Origin: CAZHEV01 sp964531335 [NCBI: uncultured bacterium]
GTDB taxonomy: Bacteria; Eisenbacteria; RBG-16-71-46; CAZHEV01
DNA: 64,000 nt
Reading direction: 5' to 3'
NCBI GenBank assembly: GCA_964531335.1
Contig: CAZHEV010000015.1
Location: forward strand, 5,897 to 69,896
Positions 19,876-27,451 of the stretch are shown in pieces. The notes under the pieces were generated by a model. The model was not told where the DNA came from and ran no database searches. It saw only the letters and a program-made list of their open reading frames with translations. Positions within the stretch are counted from its first letter, which is position 1, and each line of letters begins with the position of its first letter. The position numbers were made by a program, and so were the translations under genes.

Positions 19876-21111
19876 ATGGCCATCGTCGCGGCTCTCGGTT
19901 TCAGCTATTGCCATCAGGATGAGGTGTGCACCAAGGTAGCGGAGGCGCTCGGAGTCAGGTGCATGGATGAAGAGGCCTTCTTGAAGCGGGCCGCCGAGAG
20001 CTCCGGAATCGACGCCGGGAAACTGAGGCGCGCCATGCATCAAGGGGCTTCGGTCTTCAACAAGTTCACGCACGAGAAGGAGAAGAACGTCGCCCATCTG
20101 CGAGCCGCCCTGACGGACGTCGTCCGAGAGGGCGACGTGGTCTTTCACGGGTTCGAGACTCTCCTGCTTCCCAAGAACCTGCCGCACGTGCTCCGGGTCT
20201 GCTTGCTGGCGGACAGCGACTATAGAGCCGCCGAAGCGCGCAAGGCCGAGGGCATGAGCGAGAAGGACGCGCTCAACGCATTGAAGAATGACGACGCTGA
20301 GCTGACGGAGTGGTCGCAGTACCTGTACCGCCTCGGGCCGGCGGACAGGAGCCTGTACGATGTGATAATTCCCATGAACTCCACTTCCGTCGATGGAGCC
20401 GTCTCGGTGATAGTCGAGAACGCGAAGAACCCCGCCCTGCGTGAGACGCCGGAGTCCGGGCGGGCTACCGAGGATTTCATCCTCGCGGGCAAGGTGGGCA
20501 TCGCACTCGCCAACAAAGGCCATGACGTGGACGTGACCTGCGAAAACGGCGTGGCAACCATCACCGTCAACAAGTACACGATGCGTCTGAGCGCCCTGGA
20601 GAAGGAGCTCGTTGCCATAGCCAAGGGTGTCGAGGGGGTGCGAGACGCGCAAACAAAGGTCGGCCTCGGTTTTCACCAGCCGAACATATACTTCGATCTC
20701 GACGTCGAAGCGCCGAAGAAGGTGCTGCTTGTCGACGACGAGAGAGACTTCGTGCAGATCCTCTCCGAGCGCCTGCAGACCAGGAGCATGGAGGCAGCCG
20801 TCGCGTACAACGGCGAGGAGGCGCTGTCGATCATGGAGACGGACGAGCCCGAGGTGATGGTGCTCGACCTCAAGATGCCCGGCATCGACGGTATCGAGAC
20901 CCTCCGTAGGGTGAAGAGGGACTACCCGGCCACGGAGGTGATCATACTGACCGGCCACGGCAGTGAACGCGAGGAGAGGCTTGCCCACGAGCTGGGAGCG
21001 TTCGCCTACTTACAGAAGCCGGTGGATATAGACAAGTTGGCCGAGACCATGAAGGCGGCTTACCGTAAGGTCAAGGAAGCGGACAAACAAAGGAAGCAAT
21101 CCAGGCAATGA
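19876..21111 (+). CDS. cytidylate kinase-like / BON / receiver fusion protein
   Basis: The 411-residue protein has three parts. Residues 1-190 resemble the cytidylate-kinase-like (AAA_26) fold (VAEALGVRCMDEEAFLKRAA), but the usual glycine-rich P-loop is replaced by GFSYCHQDEVC. Residues about 199-265 form a BON-type module (LANKGHDVDVTCENGVATI, then GVEGVRDAQTKVG). Residues about 281-395 form a receiver with DDE, phospho-acceptor D331 (VLDLKMPGIDG) and a conserved K in FAYLQKPVD. It likely senses a nucleotide or related ligand and takes part in phosphorelay with the kinase downstream, whose start overlaps its stop as ATGA. Confidence 0.8.
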   Translation: MAIVAALGFSYCHQDEVCTKVAEALGVRCMDEEAFLKRAAESSGIDAGKLRRAMHQGASVFNKFTHEKEKNVAHLRAALTDVVREGDVVFHGFETLLLPKNLPHVLRVCLLADSDYRAAEARKAEGMSEKDALNALKNDDAELTEWSQYLYRLGPADRSLYDVIIPMNSTSVDGAVSVIVENAKNPALRETPESGRATEDFILAGKVGIALANKGHDVDVTCENGVATITVNKYTMRLSALEKELVAIAKGVEGVRDAQTKVGLGFHQPNIYFDLDVEAPKKVLLVDDERDFVQILSERLQTRSMEAAVAYNGEEALSIMETDEPEVMVLDLKMPGIDGIETLRRVKRDYPATEVIILTGHGSEREERLAHELGAFAYLQKPVDIDKLAETMKAAYRKVKEADKQRKQSRQ

Positions 21112-22823
21112 GCGATATCAAATCCCCCAGCCCCCGCCCGCCCGCGCTCGTCGGCCCGGCCCCGTCTCTTCTCTCGAAGTCCCGATATCGCAGGCTGTGG
21201 CGGACGATGGTCGTGTCCACGTCGGTGGTCGCGCTCGTCCCCCTGATCATCATGACGGTCATCAGCTATCACCAGTACAAGAAGGCGTTTCATCTGGAAG
21301 CCATAGGCCCGGTCCAGGACCTCACGCTCAGCGCGCAGTACGCCACGCGGTCGTTCCTGACCGAGCGCGTATCGGCGCTGAGGATGGTGATAAACGACAA
21401 GTCATTCGAGGAGCTCTCCCAGGAGGAGACCCTTGCCGACGTTCTGACCAACCTGTCGCTCGCCTTCGGCGGTTTCGTCGACCTGGGGGTCATAGACTCG
21501 AGTGGCAGACAGCTCACCTACGTCGGCCCCTACGACCTCGGCGGCCGGGACTACTCCGACCAGAAGTGGTTCCACGAGGTGAGGCTCAGGGAGGTGCATA
21601 TCAGCGAGGTCTTTCTGGGCTACAGGGGTCTGCCGCACTTCGTGATCGCGGTCAAGCACGTCGGGAGGGCGAGGAAGTCCTATGTGCTGCGCGCCACGAT
21701 CGACTCGGAGATGCTGGACCGGAGGATCTTCCAGGCCATTCAGGATCCTTCGAGCGACGCCTTCCTTGTGAACGACGAGGGAGTCCTCCAGAGCCCGTCG
21801 AGGTTCTACGGAGAGGTGCTCTCGCAATGCCCCCTGGAGGTCCCGCCCTACATACAGAGCATGCAGGTGATCGAGGCTGAGGACCAGCGCGGAAGGCCCA
21901 TGGTGCTCGGATACGCCCCCATTGAGAGCTCCCCGTTCACCTTGGTAATGGTGAGGATGCCCGGAGAGCTCATGGGCAGCTGGCTGACCCTGGGCAAGGA
22001 GCTGGCGGCCTTCGTGATAGTAAGCGCCATGATCATCCTGGCGGTGGTGGTCGTGGGATCCACCTATCTGTCAAAGAGGGTGCGGGAGGCGGACATCAAG
22101 AGGGCGGATATCTTTCACAAGATGGAGTACACGAACAAGCTGGCCGCGCTGGGCAGACTGGGCGCGGGCGTGGCCCACGAGATCAACAATCCTCTGGCAA
22201 TAATCAATCAGAAGGCCGGGTTGATGAAGGACTTCCTACAGGTCGACAAGGCCTTCCCGCGAAGGGAGAGGTTCCTGGAGCTCACCGACTCGGTGCTGCA
22301 ATCGGTCGAGCGATGCAGCACCATTACGCACAGGCTCCTGGGCTTCGCCAAGCACATGGACGTGCAGACGGAGAGCATACATCTGGAGGTCCTGCTGAGG
22401 GAGGTGCTCGGGTTCCTGGAGAAGGAGGCCCATCACCGGGACGTCAAAGTGTCGCTGACCTGCGACCCCAACCTGCCGGCGATAGAGAGCGACAGGAGCC
22501 AGCTCCAGCAGGTCTTCCTGAATATCGCCAACAACGCGTTCGCCGCCGTATCGGACGGGGGGACCGTCGACATATCCATAACCCAGCCTGAGCCTGGATG
22601 GGAGGCGGTCACGGTCGAGGACGACGGGCACGGGATATCGAAGGAGAACCTGGAGCACATTTTCGAGCCTTTCTTCACCACCAAGCAGGGCTACGGCACG
22701 GGGCTCGGCCTGTCCATAACCCACGGGATAGTGGAGAAGCTGGGCGGAAGGATCGACGTCGAAAGCGAGCTGGGCGTGGGAACGAGGTTCACCGTGACAT
22801 TACCTATCAAGCGAGGGGGCTAG
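21108..22823 (+). CDS. membrane sensor histidine kinase with periplasmic Cache-like domain
   Basis: This kinase is 571 residues. A proline-rich leader is followed by membrane helix 1 (VVSTSVVALVPLIIMTVISY, about 35-54), a periplasmic region of about 230 residues with Cache-like features (LGGRDYSDQKWFHEVRLREV) and helix 2 (AAFVIVSAMIILAVVVVGST). The kinase core comes last. It has the H-box RLGAGVAHEINNPLAIIN with H357, the N-box FLNIANNAFAAVSDGG and G-boxes DDGHGISKENLEHIFEPFF / GTGLGLSITHGIVEKLGG. The HEINNP type resembles NtrB-like kinases. No output domain is attached, so partner receivers are the three encoded around it. Confidence 0.93.
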   Translation: MSDIKSPSPRPPALVGPAPSLLSKSRYRRLWRTMVVSTSVVALVPLIIMTVISYHQYKKAFHLEAIGPVQDLTLSAQYATRSFLTERVSALRMVINDKSFEELSQEETLADVLTNLSLAFGGFVDLGVIDSSGRQLTYVGPYDLGGRDYSDQKWFHEVRLREVHISEVFLGYRGLPHFVIAVKHVGRARKSYVLRATIDSEMLDRRIFQAIQDPSSDAFLVNDEGVLQSPSRFYGEVLSQCPLEVPPYIQSMQVIEAEDQRGRPMVLGYAPIESSPFTLVMVRMPGELMGSWLTLGKELAAFVIVSAMIILAVVVVGSTYLSKRVREADIKRADIFHKMEYTNKLAALGRLGAGVAHEINNPLAIINQKAGLMKDFLQVDKAFPRRERFLELTDSVLQSVERCSTITHRLLGFAKHMDVQTESIHLEVLLREVLGFLEKEAHHRDVKVSLTCDPNLPAIESDRSQLQQVFLNIANNAFAAVSDGGTVDISITQPEPGWEAVTVEDDGHGISKENLEHIFEPFFTTKQGYGTGLGLSITHGIVEKLGGRIDVESELGVGTRFTVTLPIKRGG

Positions 22824-22828
22824 CGCAT

Positions 22829-23212
22829 ATGGCTTCAGTCGAATCTCTGAGCGTGCTGGTGGTCGACGACGAAGAGGAGTTTTTGTCGACCCTCGTCGAG
22901 CGGCTTCAGTTGCGGGCGATGGACGCCGAGGGAGTCACGCGGGGAGCCCACGCGCTGTCTATGCTCGAGGACAAGGCCTTCGACGTGGTGCTTCTCGACG
23001 TCAAGATGCCGGGGATAGGGGGGCTCGAGCTGGTCAAGAGGATAAAGCGCGACTACCCTAAAACAGAGGTGATCCTGCTCACGGGCCACGGCTCCGCCGA
23101 GTCCGCGGAGGAAGGGATAAGGGCCGGCGCGATGGAGTACGTCATGAAGCCGGTGAACATCGAGTACCTGTTGGGCCTGTTCGAGAAGGTCGCCGCCAAG
23201 CGGGAGGGCTGA
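22829..23212 (+). CDS. stand-alone receiver (CheY-like) response regulator
   Basis: This 127-residue single-domain receiver has DDEEEF (13-18), phospho-acceptor D57 in VVLLDVKMPGIGG, LLTGHGS and the lysine of EYVMKPVN. It has no DNA-binding output and probably acts as a phosphate shuttle. The ATG lies 5 bases after the kinase stop, and longer in-frame upstream codons overlap the kinase gene in another frame. It is similar in style to the other receivers in this cluster (KRIKRDYPKTEVILLTGHG against KRDYPATEVIILTGHG), which suggests duplication. Confidence 0.9.
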   Translation: MASVESLSVLVVDDEEEFLSTLVERLQLRAMDAEGVTRGAHALSMLEDKAFDVVLLDVKMPGIGGLELVKRIKRDYPKTEVILLTGHGSAESAEEGIRAGAMEYVMKPVNIEYLLGLFEKVAAKREG

Positions 23213-23216
23213 GAAG

Positions 23217-23906
23217 ATGCACGGCGGTGAAACAGACAAGCTGCTTCGAGAGAAGAACGTCGAGTTCTTCGGAGCGATAACCGCGAGCCTCTCGCACGAG
23301 ATAAACAACGTCTATACGATAATTAATGAGCTGGGGGGACTTCTCGGCGACCACATGATAATGGCCGAGAAGGGCAAACCCGTGGATACGGCGAGGCTCA
23401 AGGGGGTCTCGGAGAAGATAGCGGGGCAGGTGCAGAGAGGCAAAGAGATCGTAAGGCAGTTGAACAGGTTCGCCCACAGCGTCGATCATCCGGTCGCCCT
23501 GGTCAGCCTGCGGGAGGTCCTGGGACGGCTCATCGCGGCGTCGAACAGGCTCGCCGCAATGAAGAAGGCGGAGCTGGCCGGCGACTTCGAGGGAGAAGAC
23601 ATCGAGATAACCGTCAGCCCCTTCGGATTGCAGCAGGCCGTGTTCCGGTGCGTCAAGATGGCGATAGATTCCGTTGACAGCGGGAAGAAGATCGCCGTCA
23701 GGTACGAGGCCGCGGAGCCCGGCGCGCTGGTGATCGTAGAAAGCGCCGACCCGATCAGCCGCACCGACGAGGTGAAGGCGGAGATAGACTTTCTGGCGCT
23801 CCTGATGAAGGAGCTCGGAGGCGGCATAGAGTGCGTGCCTGAGACGGGCGACATATCCTCCTTCAAGCTCTCCTTTCCCCCGTCGCCTCCAAAGGAGGGC
23901 TCTTGA
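23217..23906 (+). CDS. histidine kinase-like protein with degenerate or missing ATPase domain
   Basis: This 229-residue soluble protein has a clear DHp-like H-box (FFGAITASLSHEINNVYTII, H27), where the usual NNP is NNV. The C-terminal half lacks recognisable N, G1 and G2 boxes: where an N-box is expected it reads LQQAVFRCVKMAIDSVDSGK, and no DxGxG occurs. It may be a phosphotransfer or dimerisation protein in the style of Spo0B, or a degenerate kinase that regulates its neighbour. It starts 4 bases after the receiver stop, clearly in the same operon. Confidence 0.75.
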   Translation: MHGGETDKLLREKNVEFFGAITASLSHEINNVYTIINELGGLLGDHMIMAEKGKPVDTARLKGVSEKIAGQVQRGKEIVRQLNRFAHSVDHPVALVSLREVLGRLIAASNRLAAMKKAELAGDFEGEDIEITVSPFGLQQAVFRCVKMAIDSVDSGKKIAVRYEAAEPGALVIVESADPISRTDEVKAEIDFLALLMKELGGGIECVPETGDISSFKLSFPPSPPKEGS

Positions 23907-24051
23907 GCCGCGCACGAGGCTGCCGGGCGTGCGCGTGCGCCCTCGGATGATATGCGCGGCGGCGATGTGAGCGGAAAGGTCGAGTGCGCGCCGCCGCCAC
24001 GCGAAGATACAGAAAAGCGCGGGATTTTACGGACCGAGGAGGTGAATTATC

Positions 24052-24480
24052 ATGCAGAACAAGGTCCTTCTCGTTGACGACGAGGTGGAGTTCACCGAAG
24101 CTCTCGCGGAGAGGATGCAGGCCCGGGGCCTCGAGGTCGAAACCTGCGACAGCGGTCAGTCGGCCCTTGATACCGCCAGGCAGAAGGACTTCCACGCCAT
24201 AGTCCTGGACCTGGCAATGCCGGGGATGGACGGGATCGAGACGCTGAAACGACTGCGCGCGGAGCATCCCGACATCCAGATCATTGTGCTCACCGGCCAC
24301 GCGACCGTGGAGAAGACGGTGGAGGCCATGAAGCTCGGAGCCCTGGACTTTCTCGAAAAGCCCGCCGACATAAAGGACATCATGGAGAAGATCGAGCAGG
24401 CCAAAGGCAAGAAGTCGATCCTCATGACCGAGGAGTACGAGAAGAAAATGAAGGACATCATGAACAAGAAAGGCTGGTAG
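24052..24480 (+). CDS. stand-alone receiver response regulator
   Basis: This 142-residue CheY-like receiver has DDE at residues 9-11, phospho-acceptor D53 in IVLDLAMPGMDG, VLTGHAT and the lysine of DFLEKPADI. A short charged helical tail follows (EEYEKKMKDIMNKKGW). A strong GAGGAGGTGAATTATC region precedes the ATG. It sits between the kinase-like gene and the SulP transporter gene, so it could relay the array's signal to the transporter or to its expression. Confidence 0.9.
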   Translation: MQNKVLLVDDEVEFTEALAERMQARGLEVETCDSGQSALDTARQKDFHAIVLDLAMPGMDGIETLKRLRAEHPDIQIIVLTGHATVEKTVEAMKLGALDFLEKPADIKDIMEKIEQAKGKKSILMTEEYEKKMKDIMNKKGW

Positions 24481-24563
24481 TCGCTCAGCCTTTGCGAGAG
24501 GGGGCGCGGCACGCGCGGTTCCGGTCGCGCGAGGCGCGGCCCTTGACGCAAGAGACGGAGTAA

Positions 24564-26780
24564 ATGACGGCGCTTACGAAGGTACTGCCTTTTCTCGGGT
24601 GGTTTAAGGGCTACGGGCCCAGCCACCTGCGGGTCGATCTCATAAGTGGTATAACCGTGGCCCTGGTGCTGATCCCCCAGTCCATGGCCTACGCGCAGCT
24701 TGCGGGCCTTCCGGTTTATTACGGGCTCTACGCCTCCTTCCTGCCGCCCATGCTCGCGGCGCTCTTCGGCTCGAGCAGGCAGCTTGCGACGGGCCCCGTG
24801 GCCGTAGTATCGCTGATGAGCGCCGCCGCCCTGGAGCCGCTTGCGACCAGCGGCAGCCAGGAGTACGTGGCCTATGCGATAATCCTCGCCCTTCTCATAG
24901 GCGCCTTCCAGCTCGCGCTCGGGGTGCTGCGCCTGGGACTGGTCGTCAACTTCCTGTCGCACCCCGTCATCAACGGCTTCACCAACGCGGCCGCCATTAT
25001 CATCGCCTCCTCGCAGCTCTCCAAGTTGTTCGGGGTAATGGCGCGAAAGGGTGAGCACCACTACGAAACCGTGCTGAACGTCGTCGTGGATGCCGCGAAT
25101 TTCACTCACTGGCCCACGGTCGCCATGGCGGTCCTTTCCTTCGCCACCATGATCATACTGAAGCGCGTCAACAGGCAGATCCCCAATGTGCTGGTGGCGG
25201 TCCTGATCACCACGGCCCTCTCGTGGGCGATAGGCTTCCAGCAGGACAAAACCGCGGACATCTCGCGGCTCGCTTCTTCCGAGGTCAGGGAGATGGTGAG
25301 GACGTACAACCATCTCGTAGAGAGAAGGACCGAGGTGGAGGCGCTGCGCTCAAAGCTCAACAAGCAGGGCCAGGAGGTCGAGGGCGCTCCCGAGAGCGCC
25401 TGCGTCGCCTGCCATCCCGGCGGGGAGATAACGTTCGCGAGGCCCATCGAGGAGATGGGCGAGGTGCGGGTATCCCCCGAGAGGGCGATGGCACTGCATC
25501 ATTCGGCGGGGCTGATCGACCGCTATATCAAAACGCTGAAAGAGGAGAGCCAGGAGTACTCCGACTCGCTGAAAAGGCTGAAGCTCGTCAGGTCCGTGTC
25601 ACAGGAGGGCCAAGAGCTTTTCCACCCGTACGGGGAGGTCCCCGAGGACGTCGCGGCCGAGCGCGGGATCTGGCGCATCAAGGTGCCCAACAAGGTGATT
25701 CCAGTGGACGAGATAACCCTCATGGGCGGTGGCGCGGTCGTCGGTGTCATCCCCGAGGGTCTGCCCGCAATAAGGGCGCCGAAGTTCGACTTCAACGTGG
25801 CGAGCCAGCTATTCATCATGGCGGCGGTCATCTCCCTGCTGGGGTTCATGGAGGCGATCTCGATCGCGAAGGCCATGGCCGCGCGGACGCACCAGCGGCT
25901 CGATCCGAACCAGGAGCTAATCGGCCAGGGCCTGGGCAACATAGCCGGCTGCATGAGCCAGAGCTACGCGGTGTCCGGCTCTTTCTCCCGGTCCGCCGTG
26001 AACCTACAGGCGGGGGCGGTCTCCGGGCTGTCAAATGTCTTCTCCAGCATGGTGGTGGCCATAACCCTGCTGTTCTTCACCCCGCTGCTGTACCACCTGC
26101 CGCAGGCGGTTCTCGCCTCGATAATCATGATGGCCGTCGTGGGCCTTCTGAACGTGAAAGGTTTCGTCCACGCGTGGCAGGCGAACAGGTTCGACGGGAT
26201 CACCTCGGTGGTCTGTTTCTTGACTACGCTCGCGCTGGCGCCGCACCTGGAGTGGGGGATCGCGATAGGGGTGGCCCTGTCCCTGGCGGCGTATCTCTAT
26301 CGCACCATGCGCCCGAACGTGGCCGAGCTGTCGCTTCACCAGGACGGGTCCCTGCGCGACGCCGAGAGGCACATGCTCGAGCAGTGCAGGCACATAGCGG
26401 CCATACGGTTCGACGGGCCCCTGAACTTCGCCAACACGAGCTATCTCGAGGACGAGGTGCTTTCCCGCGTGGCCGATATGCCCGACCTCAGGATAGTGCT
26501 CGTAGCCGCGCACGGGATAAACGAGATGGACGCGTCCGGAGAGGAGATGCTCTCCAATCTCGTCGCGAGGCTGAGGGCCGGCGGCTACGAGGTCGTCTTC
26601 AGCGGGCTCAAGGACAATGTGCTGGACGTGATGCACAGGACGCGGTTGTACGACAGGATAGGCGAAGAGAACATGTTCCCGACGCAGCTTATCGCGGTAA
26701 GGGCGATCCACGCCAGGGCCCACGCGGGCTCCAAGGAGAAGGAGTGCCCGCTGCTGAAGCCGATCCCGACCGGGTCGTGA
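24564..26780 (+). CDS. SulP (SLC26-type) anion transporter with CXXCH-containing insert and STAS domain
   Basis: The 738-residue transporter has SulP membrane regions (VDLISGITVALVLIPQSMAY, SHPVINGFTNAAAIIIASSQ), a second half with TMs around ISLLGFMEAISIAKAMA and NIAGCMSQSYAVSGSFSRSA, and a C-terminal STAS domain (about 600-720). Unusually, about 160 residues (roughly 229-392) are inserted after TM7-like sequence and before the typical GVIPEGLP loop. The insert has two helical, coiled-coil-like stretches around a CVACH motif (C280, C283, H284), the c-type haem attachment pattern. By SLC26 topology this loop should be periplasmic, where haem attachment occurs. In this locus sulfate import is the likely role. 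Confidence 0.9.
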   Translation: MTALTKVLPFLGWFKGYGPSHLRVDLISGITVALVLIPQSMAYAQLAGLPVYYGLYASFLPPMLAALFGSSRQLATGPVAVVSLMSAAALEPLATSGSQEYVAYAIILALLIGAFQLALGVLRLGLVVNFLSHPVINGFTNAAAIIIASSQLSKLFGVMARKGEHHYETVLNVVVDAANFTHWPTVAMAVLSFATMIILKRVNRQIPNVLVAVLITTALSWAIGFQQDKTADISRLASSEVREMVRTYNHLVERRTEVEALRSKLNKQGQEVEGAPESACVACHPGGEITFARPIEEMGEVRVSPERAMALHHSAGLIDRYIKTLKEESQEYSDSLKRLKLVRSVSQEGQELFHPYGEVPEDVAAERGIWRIKVPNKVIPVDEITLMGGGAVVGVIPEGLPAIRAPKFDFNVASQLFIMAAVISLLGFMEAISIAKAMAARTHQRLDPNQELIGQGLGNIAGCMSQSYAVSGSFSRSAVNLQAGAVSGLSNVFSSMVVAITLLFFTPLLYHLPQAVLASIIMMAVVGLLNVKGFVHAWQANRFDGITSVVCFLTTLALAPHLEWGIAIGVALSLAAYLYRTMRPNVAELSLHQDGSLRDAERHMLEQCRHIAAIRFDGPLNFANTSYLEDEVLSRVADMPDLRIVLVAAHGINEMDASGEEMLSNLVARLRAGGYEVVFSGLKDNVLDVMHRTRLYDRIGEENMFPTQLIAVRAIHARAHAGSKEKECPLLKPIPTGS

Positions 26781-26786
26781 CAGGCC

Positions 26787-26805
26787 CGGACCCCGCCCCG
26801 GTCCG
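26787..26805 (+). terminator. hairpin after SulP gene
   Basis: CGGACC and GGTCCG pair around a short C-rich loop 7 bases after the SulP stop, with more GC-rich pairing downstream. There is no T tract, so this is a weak terminator call. Confidence 0.35.
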
Positions 26806-26936
26806 CCCGCGAGCGGCGCGGGGCCTTTGCGGTGGCGGGCCACGGACGCCGTTAGCCCGGCCCGCACAGGCGCTTTGCGGCCGCTTCAAGAGCCGCGCCG
26901 GTCGCGCCCGTTGCCACAGCCCGTTGCGAATATTTC

Positions 26937-26965
26937 TTGTCCGGGCATTCCCGGAGGAGTACAAT
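26937..26965 (+). promoter_or_regulatory. promoter upstream of the dsrD-like gene (TTGTCC-N17-TACAAT)
   Basis: TTGTCC (26937-26942) and TACAAT (26960-26965) are spaced by 17 bases, 82 bases before the start codon. Hexamers and spacer length are identical to the promoter at 19701-19729. Confidence 0.55.
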
Positions 26966-27046
26966 ACGCATAGAGAATATCTTGGCCTTCAATAGGGCTT
27001 GACAGGGGGCGGCGGGTGGAGGCCCGCCTTGCGGGGAGGAGATCGA

Positions 27047-27283
27047 ATGGCTGTAACCATCGAACAGCTGGCCGATGAAATGTACGGGATCGTCAAAGAG
27101 TATACGGGCAGGAAGCAGTACACGGCGCGCGAGCTCACCAAGGAGATGCAGCAAAAGTACGGCGCAGAGGCCGACAGAGCTACGTGCAAAAAGGCCATCA
27201 AGCACCTGATTGATAGCGGCAAATGCGTCTACACGTACAAGGGAAGCAGTTACGTGGAGCTTGCCGGCAGGGACCAGAACTAG
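27047..27283 (+). CDS. DsrD-like small winged-helix protein
   Basis: This 78-residue protein has the predicted helices and wing of a small winged-helix fold (KQYTARELTKEMQQKYGAEA, CKKAIKHLIDSGKCVYTYKG). Length and layout match DsrD, the winged-helix protein encoded with dissimilatory sulfite reductase and reported to stimulate DsrAB. The pattern of a KxYxxxxLT segment, a basic helix and a terminal S-S-x-Y strand agrees with my recollection of DsrD, but I cannot align it here. The ATG follows GGGGAGGAG. Association with dsrL- and dsrN-like genes and dsrC supports the call. A generic regulator is the alternative. Confidence 0.55.
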   Translation: MAVTIEQLADEMYGIVKEYTGRKQYTARELTKEMQQKYGAEADRATCKKAIKHLIDSGKCVYTYKGSSYVELAGRDQN

Positions 27284-27379
27284 TTTTAGGATCAAACGTT
27301 TAGCAGACGCCGCTCGCGGGGCGCGGGGAGCCGGTCTTGTCTGTGGCGGCGCGTGTGGGGTGGGACGGAGCGCGGCGCG

Positions 27380-27405
27380 CCTGTCCGACGTAGCTACCGG
27401 ACAGG
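27380..27405. repeat. hairpin in dsrD-like / dsrL-like spacer
   Basis: CCTGTCCG and CGGACAGG form a perfect 8-bp stem around a 10-base loop, 47 bases before the next gene. There is no T tract, so it is more likely an mRNA structure than a terminator. Confidence 0.5.
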
Positions 27406-27451
27406 TGCATCGCTCTCCGTCCTGTGCGGTCTTAAGTAGAGGGGTTGAACA

